A program made the position numbers and the translations under genes. From NCBI GenBank assembly GCA_031553535.1, contig JAVBLM010000016.1, positions 1-64,000 on the forward strand: DNA of 64,000 bases. The letters are read 5' to 3'. Positions 23,879 through 35,700 of the stretch are shown in pieces. The notes under the pieces are model-generated. The model ran no database searches. It was given only the letters and a program-made list of their open reading frames with translations, and had not been told where the DNA came from. This DNA is from JAIROC01 sp031553535 (GTDB taxonomy: Bacteria; Bacteroidota; Bacteroidia; Bacteroidales; WCHB1-69). The number at the start of each line of letters is the position of its first letter. Positions within the stretch are counted from its first letter, which is position 1.

Positions 23879-25078
23879 ATGAATACCGTTGTGAGAAAAT
23901 TCTTGGAAAAAATAATTGAAAGCCTGTTTACTGTCAGTGGATTTGTAACAAGTATTGTAATTATACTGGTTGTAATCTTTCTTTTCTCCGGAGGGATTAA
24001 CCTTTTCCGGTCCCAAGCCATAGAAGAAGGGTATATTGTTGCTGTTAATTCTACAAATCCGGTAAATAAACTCTCTCCCATGGAACTGAAGTCTATTTTC
24101 GATCTGGAAGAAATAAACTGGAAAAAATTCGGAGGAAAAGACGAAGAAATTTTGGTTTTCCGCCTGGGGGATCTGACAAATTATTTTCCGGAAGAAGAAC
24201 TGGGTGAAGAACTGGAATTTGTCCCCGATAAAATCTCTCAATTAGTACAAGAAAACAGTGGAATTATCGCATTTGTTCCACAAGAATATATTGCGGGAAA
24301 CTTTAGCGGAAAAGAAATAGATGCCGGAAACATAAAATTTTCGGATGTTTTTGCAGGAAAAGAATGGATTCCTACGGCTACTCCTGCCCCGTTATTCGGT
24401 ATCTTACCCTTAGTTACCGGAACATTATGGGTTAGCCTTATTGCCATATTAATCGCTCTCCCATTCGGGATATCCGTCTCCATATTTATGTCGGAAGTAG
24501 CAGGAGATAAACTACGAGGAATTTTAAAACCTATTATCGAATTATTATCGGGTATTCCTTCTGTTGTTTATGGTTTCTTCGGATTAGTAGTAGTAGTCCC
24601 GTTGATACAACGAGTTTTCGATTTACCTGTCGGGGAAACCGGGCTTACGGGAAGTATCATATTGGCAATTATGGCTCTGCCGACTATTATTACCGTATCA
24701 GAGGATGCAATGCGCAACTGTCCACGCTCCATGCGGGAAGCAAGTCTATCTCTGGGAGCAAATCGTTGGCAGACAGTTTATAAAATCGTAATCCCTTATT
24801 CCATCTCAGGAATCACCTCCGGTATTGTGTTGGGAATCGGAAGGGCTATCGGTGAAACAATGGCGGTCTTGATGGTAACGGGCAATTCGGCAATCATACC
24901 GCACAGCATTCTCCAACCTTTACGGACTATCCCCGCCACTATAGCAGCAGAGTTGGGGGAAGTGCCCGCCGGAAGTGCACACTATCAGGTTTTGTTTTTA
25001 CTGGGGATTATCCTGTTTTTGATAACACTGGTCATCAACACGTGCGTAGAATATGTTTCAGCAAAAAATAAACTATAA
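23879..25078 (+). CDS. pstC: Phosphate ABC transporter permease PstC with PstS-like insert
   Basis: The 399-residue permease has one N-terminal membrane helix (about 15-38), then a soluble stretch of roughly 120 residues that resembles part of a phosphate-binding protein (LSPMELKSIFDLEEINWKKF, later SGIIAFVPQEYI). The ordinary permease domain follows from LVTGTLWVSLIAIL, with the EAA-type motif REASLSLGANRWQTVYKIV near residue 300. A longer frame from 23690 would add 63 residues encoded by repeats, but the promoter box at 23836-23843 and family start favour 23879. pstA starts 4 bases after the stop. No pstS gene is present in the window. Confidence 0.92.
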   Translation: MNTVVRKFLEKIIESLFTVSGFVTSIVIILVVIFLFSGGINLFRSQAIEEGYIVAVNSTNPVNKLSPMELKSIFDLEEINWKKFGGKDEEILVFRLGDLTNYFPEEELGEELEFVPDKISQLVQENSGIIAFVPQEYIAGNFSGKEIDAGNIKFSDVFAGKEWIPTATPAPLFGILPLVTGTLWVSLIAILIALPFGISVSIFMSEVAGDKLRGILKPIIELLSGIPSVVYGFFGLVVVVPLIQRVFDLPVGETGLTGSIILAIMALPTIITVSEDAMRNCPRSMREASLSLGANRWQTVYKIVIPYSISGITSGIVLGIGRAIGETMAVLMVTGNSAIIPHSILQPLRTIPATIAAELGEVPAGSAHYQVLFLLGIILFLITLVINTCVEYVSAKNKL

Positions 25079-25082
25079 GATT

Positions 25083-25973
25083 ATGGATAAAATAAATAAT
25101 ATTTCACCTCGATACGAAGTAAAAAAAACGTTTATACAACGATTTGCCTTTGGTGTTGTTTCCCTGTTCAGTTTTTCAATAGTGGGAATTCTGGTAGTTA
25201 TTCTTTCCTTTATTATCATTAAAGGAATCAGTGTGATTAATTGGGAATTTCTTACTACAGCCCCTTCGGAAGGAATGACTCAAGGCGGGATATTTCCTGC
25301 CATCGTAGGAACGTTTTGCCTGGTTATCGGAAGTGCCTTGTTCGCTTTTCCCATAGGAATAATGAGCGGCATTTATATGAATGAATATGCAACAAAAGGT
25401 ATTGTTGTCCGATTTATTAGAATGATGACCAATAATCTTAGCGGAATACCTTCCATTGTATTCGGATTATTCGGAATGGCATTCTTTGTAAATAAACTAA
25501 GTTTCGGGGATTCCATACTGGCAGGATCACTCACGCTGGGCCTGCTTTGTCTTCCATTAGTTATCAGAACTACAGAAGAAGCTCTGAAGGCCATTCCCAA
25601 CAGCTTCCGTGAAGGAAGCCGTGCTTTAGGCGCAACAAAACTCCAAACGTTACGCAGGGTAATTCTCCCTATGGCAACACCCAATGTTGTGACGGGCTTA
25701 ATTTTATCGATAGGCCGTGTATCTGGGGAAACTGCCCCAATCTTATTTACTTGTGCAGCTTATTTCTTGCCGCAACTCCCTCAAAGCATTTTCGATCAAT
25801 GTATGGCCCTGCCCTATCATTTATATGTAATTGCAACCAGTGGAACAGATCTGGAAGCACAGCGTCCCATTGCTTACGGAACAGCTTTGGTATTAATAAT
25901 AATTGTGTTATTAATAAATTTGACAGCGAATCTGTTGCGTCGGTATTTTGCAAAAAAGGTTAAGACAAATTAA
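25083..25973 (+). CDS. pstA: Phosphate ABC transporter permease PstA
   Basis: The 296-residue inner-membrane protein has six helices and the EAA loop FREGSRALGATKLQTLRRVI near residue 185, followed by GLILSIGRVSGETAPILF, a PstA signature. It pairs with PstC to form the phosphate channel. The ATG at 25083 (MDKINN) follows the pstC stop by 4 bases; an in-frame ATG at 25053 overlaps pstC and is less likely. Confidence 0.94.
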   Translation: MDKINNISPRYEVKKTFIQRFAFGVVSLFSFSIVGILVVILSFIIIKGISVINWEFLTTAPSEGMTQGGIFPAIVGTFCLVIGSALFAFPIGIMSGIYMNEYATKGIVVRFIRMMTNNLSGIPSIVFGLFGMAFFVNKLSFGDSILAGSLTLGLLCLPLVIRTTEEALKAIPNSFREGSRALGATKLQTLRRVILPMATPNVVTGLILSIGRVSGETAPILFTCAAYFLPQLPQSIFDQCMALPYHLYVIATSGTDLEAQRPIAYGTALVLIIIVLLINLTANLLRRYFAKKVKTN

Positions 25974-26004
25974 CCCGGGATAACTTTAACAAAAATAAAG
26001 ATAA

Positions 26005-26757
26005 ATGAATAAAATAGAAGTTAAAGAAGTTAATTTTTACTATGGAGATTTTCACGCATTAAAGAATATTTCCATGGATATAGAATCTAATTCGGTAGTT
26101 GCATTCATCGGTCCTTCAGGGTGTGGAAAAACAACATTACTCCGGCTATTCAACCGGATGAATGATCTTATTCCCGACACACACCTGAGAGGAAAAATTA
26201 CAATTGATGGAACCGATATATACCAAAAGGGGATCGCAGTCGACCAATTACGGAAAAATGTCGGAATGGTTTTCCAGCGCCCCAATCCATTTCCTAAAAG
26301 TATTTACGAAAATATTGCTTACGGACTACGTGTAAATGGAATCCGTAATGAAAAATTCATCCAACAACGTGTTGAAGAAACACTCAAAGGTGCGGCACTC
26401 TGGGATGAGGTAAAAGACAAGCTGAAGAAATCAGCATTCGAACTTTCGGGAGGGCAACAGCAACGTTTATGTATTGCCCGGGCGATGGCAATTTCTCCTT
26501 CTGTCTTGTTAATGGACGAACCGGCATCTGCCCTGGACCCTATTTCAACAGCCAAAATAGAAGAACTGATTAAAGAGTTAAAAAAAGATTATACGATTGT
26601 AATAGTAACTCATAACATGCAACAAGCCGCGCGTATCAGTGATAAAACAGCTTATTTCTACCTTGGAGAAATGATAGAATATAACAATACTAAAATCATT
26701 TTCACAAACCCGACCAAAGAATCCACACAAAATTACATTACCGGCCGGTTCGGTTGA
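26005..26757 (+). CDS. pstB: Phosphate ABC transporter ATP-binding protein PstB
   Basis: The 250-residue ATPase energises phosphate import. Walker A is GPSGCGKTT near residue 36, the Q-loop is GMVFQRPNPFPKSIYENIAYG (typical of PstB) near residue 82, the signature is ELSGGQQQRLCIARA, Walker B is VLLMDEPASALDP, and the switch His is VTHNMQQAARIS. The family length of about 250 residues agrees. It lies 31 bases after pstA in the same operon. Confidence 0.97.
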   Translation: MNKIEVKEVNFYYGDFHALKNISMDIESNSVVAFIGPSGCGKTTLLRLFNRMNDLIPDTHLRGKITIDGTDIYQKGIAVDQLRKNVGMVFQRPNPFPKSIYENIAYGLRVNGIRNEKFIQQRVEETLKGAALWDEVKDKLKKSAFELSGGQQQRLCIARAMAISPSVLLMDEPASALDPISTAKIEELIKELKKDYTIVIVTHNMQQAARISDKTAYFYLGEMIEYNNTKIIFTNPTKESTQNYITGRFG

Positions 26758-26923
26758 TACCGAAGGCAGGGCAAACGCATTAAAACAATATAAAAATACA
26801 AATAGATAATGATCCAATGCATACGATTTTCATAAAAAGAAAACAAAAAATGGCTGGAAATTAATATATTTACCCTGATAACAAAGACATACAAATTACT
26901 GAACAATCAAAAAATTAATAACC

Positions 26924-27604
26924 ATGGTTAAATTTATAGAAATAGAGCAACAAGAAATAAAGCAAACAGTTCTGGAAATGTTTACATTGGTTGCCAACCA
27001 AATTGACAAAGCCGGACTGTCGGTACTGACAACAGATAAAGGAATCGCCGCACAAGTAATTGTATTTGAACATAAGGTAAATTCTTTCGAATTGAAGATA
27101 AGTAAAGCCATTGAAGATTTCATTGCGCTATATAATCCGGTAGCTATTGACCTTCGCTTTGTACTGGCTATGTTGCAAATAAGCTCTGATCTGGAACGAA
27201 TAGGAGATTATGCCCGCGGAATTGCCCGTTTTGTAAAAGAAACACCCGAAACAGAAATCAATCCCGAACTTATTATTGACACTCAAATGGCTCAAATGAT
27301 CCAGCAAGTGCTTTTAATGTTGAAAACGGCACAAACTTCCCTGGAGGAAGAAAATGTAAGTCTGGCAAACTCTATTTTCGAAAAAGATTACGTTGTCAAT
27401 GAAATTAAAAACAAAGCCACCGATGTGATTGCTATTAAGATTACAAATAACTGTGATACCGAATCGGCAAAACAAATGCTACGCATACAGGATGTTTTCC
27501 GCAAATTGGAACGTACAGGAGACCATATCAAAAACATAGCGGAAGAAATCATTTTTTATATCGATGCAAAGATAATCCGGCATAAAGGAAAACTATTGGA
27601 ATAA
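26924..27604 (+). CDS. phoU: PhoU phosphate-signalling regulator
   Basis: The 226-residue helical protein consists of two three-helix PhoU repeats. The metal-binding motif ERIGDYARGIARF appears near residue 90, and its second copy ERTGDHIKNIAEEI near residue 200. PhoU restrains Pst and the PhoR kinase when phosphate is plentiful. It follows pstB by 166 bases; that gap shows no TAnnTTTG box, so it is probably read from the pst promoter. A strong terminator follows. Confidence 0.95.
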   Translation: MVKFIEIEQQEIKQTVLEMFTLVANQIDKAGLSVLTTDKGIAAQVIVFEHKVNSFELKISKAIEDFIALYNPVAIDLRFVLAMLQISSDLERIGDYARGIARFVKETPETEINPELIIDTQMAQMIQQVLLMLKTAQTSLEEENVSLANSIFEKDYVVNEIKNKATDVIAIKITNNCDTESAKQMLRIQDVFRKLERTGDHIKNIAEEIIFYIDAKIIRHKGKLLE

Positions 27605-27640
27605 AAGGATAATACTTTTGAGAACAAATTGAAATATAAA

Positions 27641-27690
27641 AAAGCTGTCTGAAAATTTGTTTATGATATTCACGCTTTTCAGACAGCTTT
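27641..27690. terminator. Strong bidirectional terminator
   Basis: A perfect 15-bp stem (AAAGCTGTCTGAAAA at 27641-27655 with TTTTCAGACAGCTTT at 27676-27690) closes a 20-base loop. It sits between the convergent phoU and porP/sprF-like genes. Confidence 0.9.
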
Positions 27691-27718
27691 AAATCTATTT
27701 ACTTTTATATCTTTCCGG

Positions 27719-29056
27719 CTATTTTATTACCAACACCCAAGCGCCTGAAAAGCCTCGTTTGCGTTCTTTCTCCGAATGATCCAAAGCCGAATGTATGTTA
27801 TCAAACGTTGCTGTATAAATATAATAGAATGCACGTTTGGAGTCCTTAATAATATATCCTTGTACATCTTGTTTGTTCATACGATAGACAATAGCTTCCG
27901 CATCCTCACGAGTCGTGGTGGAATATACCACTACAAAATATCCTTTATCTAATATCTTGCTCTCATTAACTTCCACTTCTTCCCGTTGAACACTCAAAAC
28001 ATTTTCTTTTATTTCATTCAAACTTCCTTTGAATTCATTGAGTAATTCATTATTCAGACTTTGAACCGATTGATTTATTTTTTCCAATTCCTGAGCCTGT
28101 TTGGCATCATTTTCTTTCAATGTGGACAAACTTTCATCAATTTTCGTCAAGGATTGTTGCGTTTTACGGTTAATTTCCTTTTGCGAAGCTTGTTTTTTCA
28201 GTTTTGCATTCACAAAACGATAGCCTAATACCAACTCAAAGTTGCCTTTATTCAAATCGCCGTAATTGGAAAGGTTAAATCCGTAAGCAACTCCGAGGCT
28301 CACGTTTTGATAACTTCCTCCTGCAACAAACAATAACTCTTTCGATGTTCTGTAACCTACCTGTAACCATGCATATTCTTTATATGAAGCTTGTAAACGA
28401 ATATCAAACAAATTCATTTGTGGATTCAACTCATTGTACATAATAATGGGTTTCAAGCCCCAATCTTCTGCCAAAGAAAAGTTATACGATACCGAAGCAA
28501 ATACAGGAACATTTTTCTTATTTAGAGAGTTGTAATTAGGAATAGATACATCTATCTCTAAATCTTTCCAATTATAGTTAATACCAAAACCACCGCAAAA
28601 ATCGGTTTGGCTTTTCCCTATTAGCAAGTCACTGTAATCACCGGTAATAATATCTGTGGTACTTTGACCCTGATAAAATATGCCTGCCGAAAGCCCGAAA
28701 GTCAACCAATGATTTTCCGCCAAGCGAACTTTGTATGCATAGAACAACTTTACATCGGTATTTTTCAATATGCCTGTATTCTCTTGAGAAAACGTTAATC
28801 CTATTCCCATGTTTTCGTAAAGGAAACCGCCTTCGATACCAAACCCGAAAAGATTATTGTTAAAAGTTTGATCAAATCGATTCTGACTGTAATTTGCATG
28901 TAGTCCAACACCTTTCCCAATTTTTATGGCTGCAGGATTGATTACATATTTATACCGGTCATACATATATCGCAAAGGATATTGTTGTGCATGAATTTGT
29001 TGTCCGATTAAAACAATCAGAAGAACTGTTAATGCTGTTATTTTTTTTATCTTCAT
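27719..29056 (-). CDS. PorP/SprF-like T9SS outer-membrane protein with coiled coil and SPOR-like tail
   Basis: The 445-residue protein has a signal peptide, then QQYPLRYMYDRYKYVINPAA, a form of the PorP/SprF start, followed by a predicted beta barrel up to about residue 285 (ELVLGYRFVNAKL). Next comes a charged coiled coil (about 290-360, heptads of Leu, Ile and Asn around SLSTLKENDAKQAQELEKI). The last 80 residues (GYFVVVYSTTTREDAEAIVY to GAWVLVIK) look like a SPOR-type fold that could bind peptidoglycan. PorP/SprF proteins partner with T9SS cargo carrying type B sorting domains, and exactly such a gene lies 17 bases upstream. Confidence 0.85.
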   Translation of the reverse strand: MKIKKITALTVLLIVLIGQQIHAQQYPLRYMYDRYKYVINPAAIKIGKGVGLHANYSQNRFDQTFNNNLFGFGIEGGFLYENMGIGLTFSQENTGILKNTDVKLFYAYKVRLAENHWLTFGLSAGIFYQGQSTTDIITGDYSDLLIGKSQTDFCGGFGINYNWKDLEIDVSIPNYNSLNKKNVPVFASVSYNFSLAEDWGLKPIIMYNELNPQMNLFDIRLQASYKEYAWLQVGYRTSKELLFVAGGSYQNVSLGVAYGFNLSNYGDLNKGNFELVLGYRFVNAKLKKQASQKEINRKTQQSLTKIDESLSTLKENDAKQAQELEKINQSVQSLNNELLNEFKGSLNEIKENVLSVQREEVEVNESKILDKGYFVVVYSTTTREDAEAIVYRMNKQDVQGYIIKDSKRAFYYIYTATFDNIHSALDHSEKERKRGFSGAWVLVIK

Positions 29057-29073
29057 CTCTATTTCCTCCTTAT

Positions 29074-29751
29074 TTAACGAACAAGTGTCACGCTTCCTTT
29101 ATAAACAGTTTTACCGTCATCATCAATAAACAAGTAATAATATGCCCCTTGAGGCAAATCTTTTCCGTTTTTGCTTTTTCCATCCCATGTGTTGTCATAA
29201 TCTTTTTGCCGAAAAACCTCCACACCGCCAAGGTTTAGCACTTTAAATGTCATATCCCTTACTGCTGTAAGATCATCAACAATAAAATAATCGTTCTTTC
29301 CATCCCCATTAGGAGAAAAGAAATTATAGGCAGTGATTTTCTTCTCAGCAAGATCGGTATAAAAAACAACAGGATCGGAATAGGTTCCCATAATGCTGTC
29401 TTTAGCAAATTGGAAATACTGTTTAAGATTGTAGATTTCACCAGACGAAGCATCGTATATCTTAATTGTCAACTTTTCATCGTTGATATTACCATAAACT
29501 GTGATCAAGGAATATGTTTGTTCTCGGAAAATGTAATTGTTATATGCCACTCCGCGACACTCTTCCTCACAAAATATTCCTATCATATCCCTGCTATCAG
29601 ATGAAAGATCACCTTCTATGTAAAGTTGGGCGGTAATACTCATCGTGGTTTGATATTGGTTGGGATTGACTGTCCACGAAGGCTGAGCATTTGTGGCAAA
29701 CATTGCCACAAATGCAAGTAATCCGGCTAAACTTCTTTTTATGTATTGCAT
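29074..29751 (-). CDS. Small T9SS type B (CHU_C / gliding-motility C-terminal) cargo protein
   Basis: The 225-residue protein has a signal peptide ending at TNAQ. Residues about 25-135 form a domain (PSWTVNPNQYQTTMSITAQL, later FAKDSIMGTYSDPVVFY) that recurs in the giant protein next door. The C-terminal part is a type B sorting domain: FFSPNGDGKNDYF, VLNLGGVEVFRQ, WDGKSKNGKDLPQGAYYYLF. It would be exported by T9SS. It lies between the giant gene (17 bases) and the PorP/SprF gene (17 bases), as is common for type B cargo and its partner. Confidence 0.85.
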   Translation of the reverse strand: MQYIKRSLAGLLAFVAMFATNAQPSWTVNPNQYQTTMSITAQLYIEGDLSSDSRDMIGIFCEEECRGVAYNNYIFREQTYSLITVYGNINDEKLTIKIYDASSGEIYNLKQYFQFAKDSIMGTYSDPVVFYTDLAEKKITAYNFFSPNGDGKNDYFIVDDLTAVRDMTFKVLNLGGVEVFRQKDYDNTWDGKSKNGKDLPQGAYYYLFIDDDGKTVYKGSVTLVR

Positions 29752-29768
29752 ATTATCCTCCTTTAATG

Positions 29769-32700
29769 TTATTTTGCCTTACTGATTTTTATACTCTGAA
29801 CATCCGTTGCAGTGGTCATGCGAACAAAGTAAATACCTGATGCTAATGAACTCACATAATTATCCAAGGAAAGTGAGTATTCCCCTGCCGACAGTTGTTT
29901 CTGATCGAAGGTTGCACATGTTTTGCCCAGTGCATCAATGATAGAGAAGTAAACATCACCTGCAGCCTCATCATCAATCCGAAACGAAAGCGTGAGTGTA
30001 GATGTGAAAGGAGTTGGATATGCAGACAATAAAGGTGAAACATCACTTTCAGGCTCCCCTATCGTAAATATAACCGGCTGTTTGATGCTTCCGTAGATTT
30101 GGTTACTGCCAAAATTCAAGATTTCTTTTATCTTGTACGTTTTACCATCGGCCGTACGGTAACGGAAGTTGAGTTTTTGATCCCCTTGATTACCACTAAG
30201 AGTAATAAAATACAAATTGTCATCTACCTGTGCTATAGAAGAAGTACTACCATAACCACGGCATTCCTCTTGTATAAATCCCAATATCATACCATCAAGT
30301 TCGCATATATCTTCCGCATCCAAACGAGCTATCAATGTTAAGTTATCAGCATATTTACCTCTCGAAATACCTAATTGATCATCCATGAGCGACAAATATT
30401 TTTGATTGACGGTTGCCGACAACGACTTGTGATTATTAGATAAAGCAGAGACATGCGGATAAAAGAACGTTTTTGCTGTATTTTCCTGAGAAAGGTAAAG
30501 GTATCCATTGCCTGGTGTGAGATAGTTGAGTGTCCCCAACCATCCACCTGAACCCTCGTAATATACCGAAAATGCATTTTGTGATTTCACCAAATCGCCA
30601 TCGCGGGGATTTAATCCTACAAAGGCTTCATTAAGCGACAAGTTAATTTGCGAGGGATAACCTATCCATGTCCATCCAGAAGCAACATGAATTAAAACAG
30701 AATCGGTATTGACAGGATCACCTATAATAACCAAATCCTTGGCTGTTTTAACTTTCAACATATACATTAACGCATTACTGATAGGTGTGTTGCTACCAAA
30801 AGATGGAAATATTCCATCGGTATAAGTGGAAAAAATACCGGCTTGCTGCCCTTTGATTTGATCGTTAACATCAAAGCTATTACCACTTAGAACATTCTGC
30901 GGACTCATGTCATTCTTCCGAACATTGGTTGAGATCCAGTTCCAGCCCGCATGAAGCGGAATGTGCTGCTCAATAAGATTGGAGGTGCGGAATACAACAG
31001 GATCTTTTGCCGTACCCAAATAAGAATTTTCTTGAAATACAATATTATTCGGGCTAACATCTGTATAAATAACACCCGTACTTGCCTGCCATATCTTAAA
31101 TTTCAGAGGTGTTGTACCGTTCGTTGCATTGCTGTATACATTTAAAAATGCTAGATAACGGTCATATTCCGGTATGTAACGCAATTTGGCAACACCTACG
31201 CAGGTATTTCCGTCGAAAGCTGCCAGCATATCTTCCTGATCGATAGAAACAATGCCTTTTATATTGAGTTCGCCAAAGATATTCATGGAATATTGATATT
31301 TGGACGGATCAACTACCCAGTCGGGCTGGTTGCCTACCACACGCAAATCAAGCGCCAACAGTTCGTTGAAACCGTCGCTGTTACGCAGATAAATATTTTC
31401 ATCGTAAGAACCTATATTCAGCCCTTCGTTCACCGTAAAGGTTATCTCTATCTTGCCCAGCGGAGCTATCACACCCGAACTTGGGCTAACAGTCAACCAT
31501 GCCGGCATATTTTCTATTGTAAAAATCTGTTCCAAACCACTCTTGTTGATTACATTTGCCTTAAACGACAGCGGAGCAAAAACGTCTTTGGTAAAGCTGA
31601 GTTTTTCTTCGCTCCATTTGAGGTAATTTTGATCAATATATGCCGTCCATTTCACAGGATTAAGTAAACGGTTGCCATGCATATCACGCACATCCTGTAC
31701 ACAGAGTTCCAAAATACAGTTTTCTATCACACTCATCGGTTCCGTTAAAGTCAAATAGATTTGGCGTTCGTTATATACACGATCAAACTGTACATTTCTC
31801 AATCTGCGTTCCGGCTTAATATTAGCCGCTATGGTTGAAAAATCCGCACCGCTGAACAATTGGAAAGGATCGTTTGGTGTTACTTTCTCTTCTATAGTGA
31901 TTGATTCTTTAACTTGGTCGGAAAGTGTATTGTGTACAAGAGTAGCCGTTTCAACGGTATCGAAAGGATAATATGCGCGCAAACCGCTTTCATTGCCTTT
32001 GAGACGGGAGGTAGCCGCGAGCTTAATTCCTTCACGTGTAAGGGCAGAACGCCATACACGCAATTCGTCAATGTTACCTTTGAAATAACTACCCGTAGTA
32101 TAATTACCCTGAGTAGATAATACCCAGCCCATGGCGCCCAACCATACATTTTCACCACTGAACATGCCAAAATATTCCGACGGGAAAGACCGCTGCAAAT
32201 TGAAATCTACAAAGACATTGGCATTGCCGTGACGATTTACCGACAAGGCAAAATGATGCCAGTCGTTATCCATTAAATTCTCTGCAATAGTTTCTTCATG
32301 ACCCGACGTACGCAGTTTAAGGATACTGTTGTTATCGAAATATATGCTGAAACGCTTGGTAACAGGAGGATATCCCGTAGGTTTGTAATCACCTTCATCA
32401 CCTCTGCCAGTAGAAAACATACAGGCATCTGTCTTGCCCGGATTAGCCTTGAACCAGAATTCTACCGAGAAATCGGCTTCACTTTCTATTTCAGGTAATA
32501 TCTGTGTGTGGGCATACTGATTTATACCATCAAATTCCAATGCACGGCCTGCAGGCAATACAAACCAGGAGGCATTGGTAGTCCCATGACGGCCGCGAAT
32601 GGATTCTTCCACCACATTCCCTCTGGCTTCATTCATTCTCCAATAACCCGACAGACCCATTTCCATTCCCGACAAGCGTCTGCTCATCAATTCATATATC

Positions 32701-35700
32701 TGAGACGCAGTACGTGCTTTTGTCCACAAACGTAATTCGTTCACTTTTCCATTATAAAAGTTGGTACGTCCAAAGTTCGCACCCGCTGTAAGTACGCCCG
32801 TAATATTGTATGCACCTACTGCCGTTTCTACTATCACATTTTCACCGTTTACATGAGCTGCTATAACACGTTTTTCCGCATTATATACCGCAGAAAGATG
32901 TGTCCACGAATGGGCAATATTCGTTACGGGCTTTGCCGATTCCAAACGGATACCATTGATGCGCACCCAAAGTTTATCATTTGCATCCAACCCCATTTCA
33001 AATTGATTTTCTTCTGTACCGTGACTAAACAGGGTGGCTTCCTTAGCACTACCGTCGCGAAGCGTCCAAAATTCTACTGTAAACGACTTTCCTTCCAAAT
33101 TGACAGGCTGCTTCACTTCCATTACATCGTTAATGCCGTCAAAACTCAAACCGCCGTTATGCAAAAGCTCTTCGCCGTTTAGTTCCCCTTGTACAGAAAT
33201 ACGATAAGTATAATCAGGTTGTATATCTTCGTTAAAAGTAAGCATCAGATCATCGCCTATGGACAAAATACCATCAGCAGGCTGTGGTGTGCCAAATACT
33301 ACAGGGGAGATCATATCTTTGATAACCATTACTTCATCCGACACAGATTCATACGTTGTTGCCGGTCCTGCCGTACATACCGAACGGGAACGTACCATAT
33401 AATTACCATCCATTACAGGTGCCTTCCAGTAGCGGCGTATCTCATAATCGTTTGCGCCAATCAAACTCTTGTATTCGTTTGGTGTACCAGCATCCGCTTT
33501 ATAAGCTGTTGAATCCTTATAGTAATACGCAAAAGGAATATATGCATTTTCCGTTGCCGATTTGTATTCTAATACCAAATGACTAAATCCATTATAATTT
33601 ACGTCAAATTCGCTTACAACAAATTGTGCCGAATCACCCGAGTATATATTTAATATCTGATTATTTACAGGACGATCTAATGTCAAATCGGAACAGGACG
33701 GCAAGAAATGTACCGAAATGATCACTTCTTCATTCAGGCTTTCTTCACAAATAGAAGAAAGCAACAAACGGACATCGTCGTATTCCGTAATATCCATACG
33801 GGTGCGTTTTACAGATAAAGTCTTGGCAAAGGACTCGGTAGGATTAAAAGAAATGAGCCTACCATTGCCTATAGGCAGACCATCAATGCTTAAAATCAGT
33901 CCGTCGGGATTTGTTTTTTCGTCTACCGTCAGCATATACCAGGCAGGGGCAACTAAAGAACTGTTTCCTATTGTTAAATAGAAGTTAGCAGCACGGTTTC
34001 CGGGAACATTCCCCATAAAATTAGGGTTGATCGCGAGATAGGGTTCCTGTACCTTAGCAGTAGCCTGCTGTAAAACGTGATTTTTTCCAGGTTCAAAGTA
34101 TGTAGCCAATATCTCGTCCTCATAAGGGCAGGAAGTTTGTCCACCGAGAAGTTTGAAACCTGTAGTATATATATCATCGCCTTTCAATATATCGATTGTA
34201 TGGTAATCGCTTGGATCGCCGTCTTCAAGGTGCCAGCCGTATGTTAGCGAAGTGCCGCTTTCCCAAGTTACATTATCAGAAATAGTGGTATTTAAGTCTT
34301 GGTCTATCGTAAAGAAAACACCTGTTCCATTGATGGTTGCTCCTAAATTCTGATACGCAGATACATTGAATACTCCTTCATATACAGCAGTGTGTGATGT
34401 TGATTCTTCGGTTGTTTCCGTTTCTTCATAAGTACTTCCTGCATCAAAAGATACATTTTTTATTTTTTCGGTACTCAGCATTTGCTTTTCGTCTTGTGCT
34501 AATACATTTTCCCAAGATGCGATCTCCGTATTGTAGTATTGCACCGAATCGGTTTGCAAAGAATCGCTTGCCCAAGATAAAGGATTAAGAATATAATAAC
34601 TATTTACATTTGCTGGGTTTTTAATGATATCTTTATCACCACTATCATATTTATTTTTAAATGTAGTTCCCTTGGAACCAAATGCTTTTTCATCTCTATT
34701 GCTTTTTCCGTAGTTGGGATCATCAGGTGGAATAACACTGATATAGACTGGAAGTTTGGAATTATTTACAGGAGGATCGCCTTCATAATACCTCAAGTAT
34801 GTATTGCGTATTTTTTCCAGATTAGGCATCAAATTATTTATAATATGATGTCTGGTATAAGCAAAATCTGTTTCGAATTCAGGTACTACCACCAAGCCTA
34901 TATCTGAGGCAATATAATACTTATTTCCTTTATTACTTAGCAAAGGAGTGGGTATGGGATTATTGACGGCATTGCCTGCATCTAAAATATCAATAAACCT
35001 TGCCTCCCCAAAAATAATATTATAAGCAGCCCCCACAAATACATCTCCGTCAATTCCTACATAATCGGGGGAAGAGCTGGTGCTTATGGTTTTCGTTGTA
35101 GTAATGGTTTTTGCTGTTACATTATCATATCCGCCGGTTTGCGTAGTAGAAGCGCCCACCATAAAATCATTTTTAACACCTGCATCTGTAATCACTCCTG
35201 CACCCAACCCTGCAAAGGTTTTCAAATCAACGCCCGTAGCAAATTTGGTAGTTAGTCCGATTTTCAATCCTGTTCTAAAAGAGAATTGATTTGTAGTTGT
35301 TTTAGTTGAACCTTCTTCTATCCATGCGTAACTGTTGGAGCCGGGCGGGTCTCTAAGCACAAAATCTACTGTTTTTGGACCTTTGGTTACAAAGTTGTTC
35401 CCATCGCTTTTGGCACCAAGTACGTAGGCCTCCATATTGGTTGTTTTCCAATTTTTTGGATCGGTTCCGTCTGTAAACTCTACACGGAAGTTGAAATTTT
35501 TAAGGTAGCTGTTACTTGCATCCTGTGAACTAACCGTGACATTGGGAGCATCTATTTTTAATACCATGGTTGCCTTTCCGAGACTATCCAATGGTATTTC
35601 CGATGGAAATTCTACCACATTTACGGCTATATTATTGTCTGTTATTACTGTTCCGTCTATGGTCGGGACACGATTAATCACAGAAGGTGATTTATCCTTA

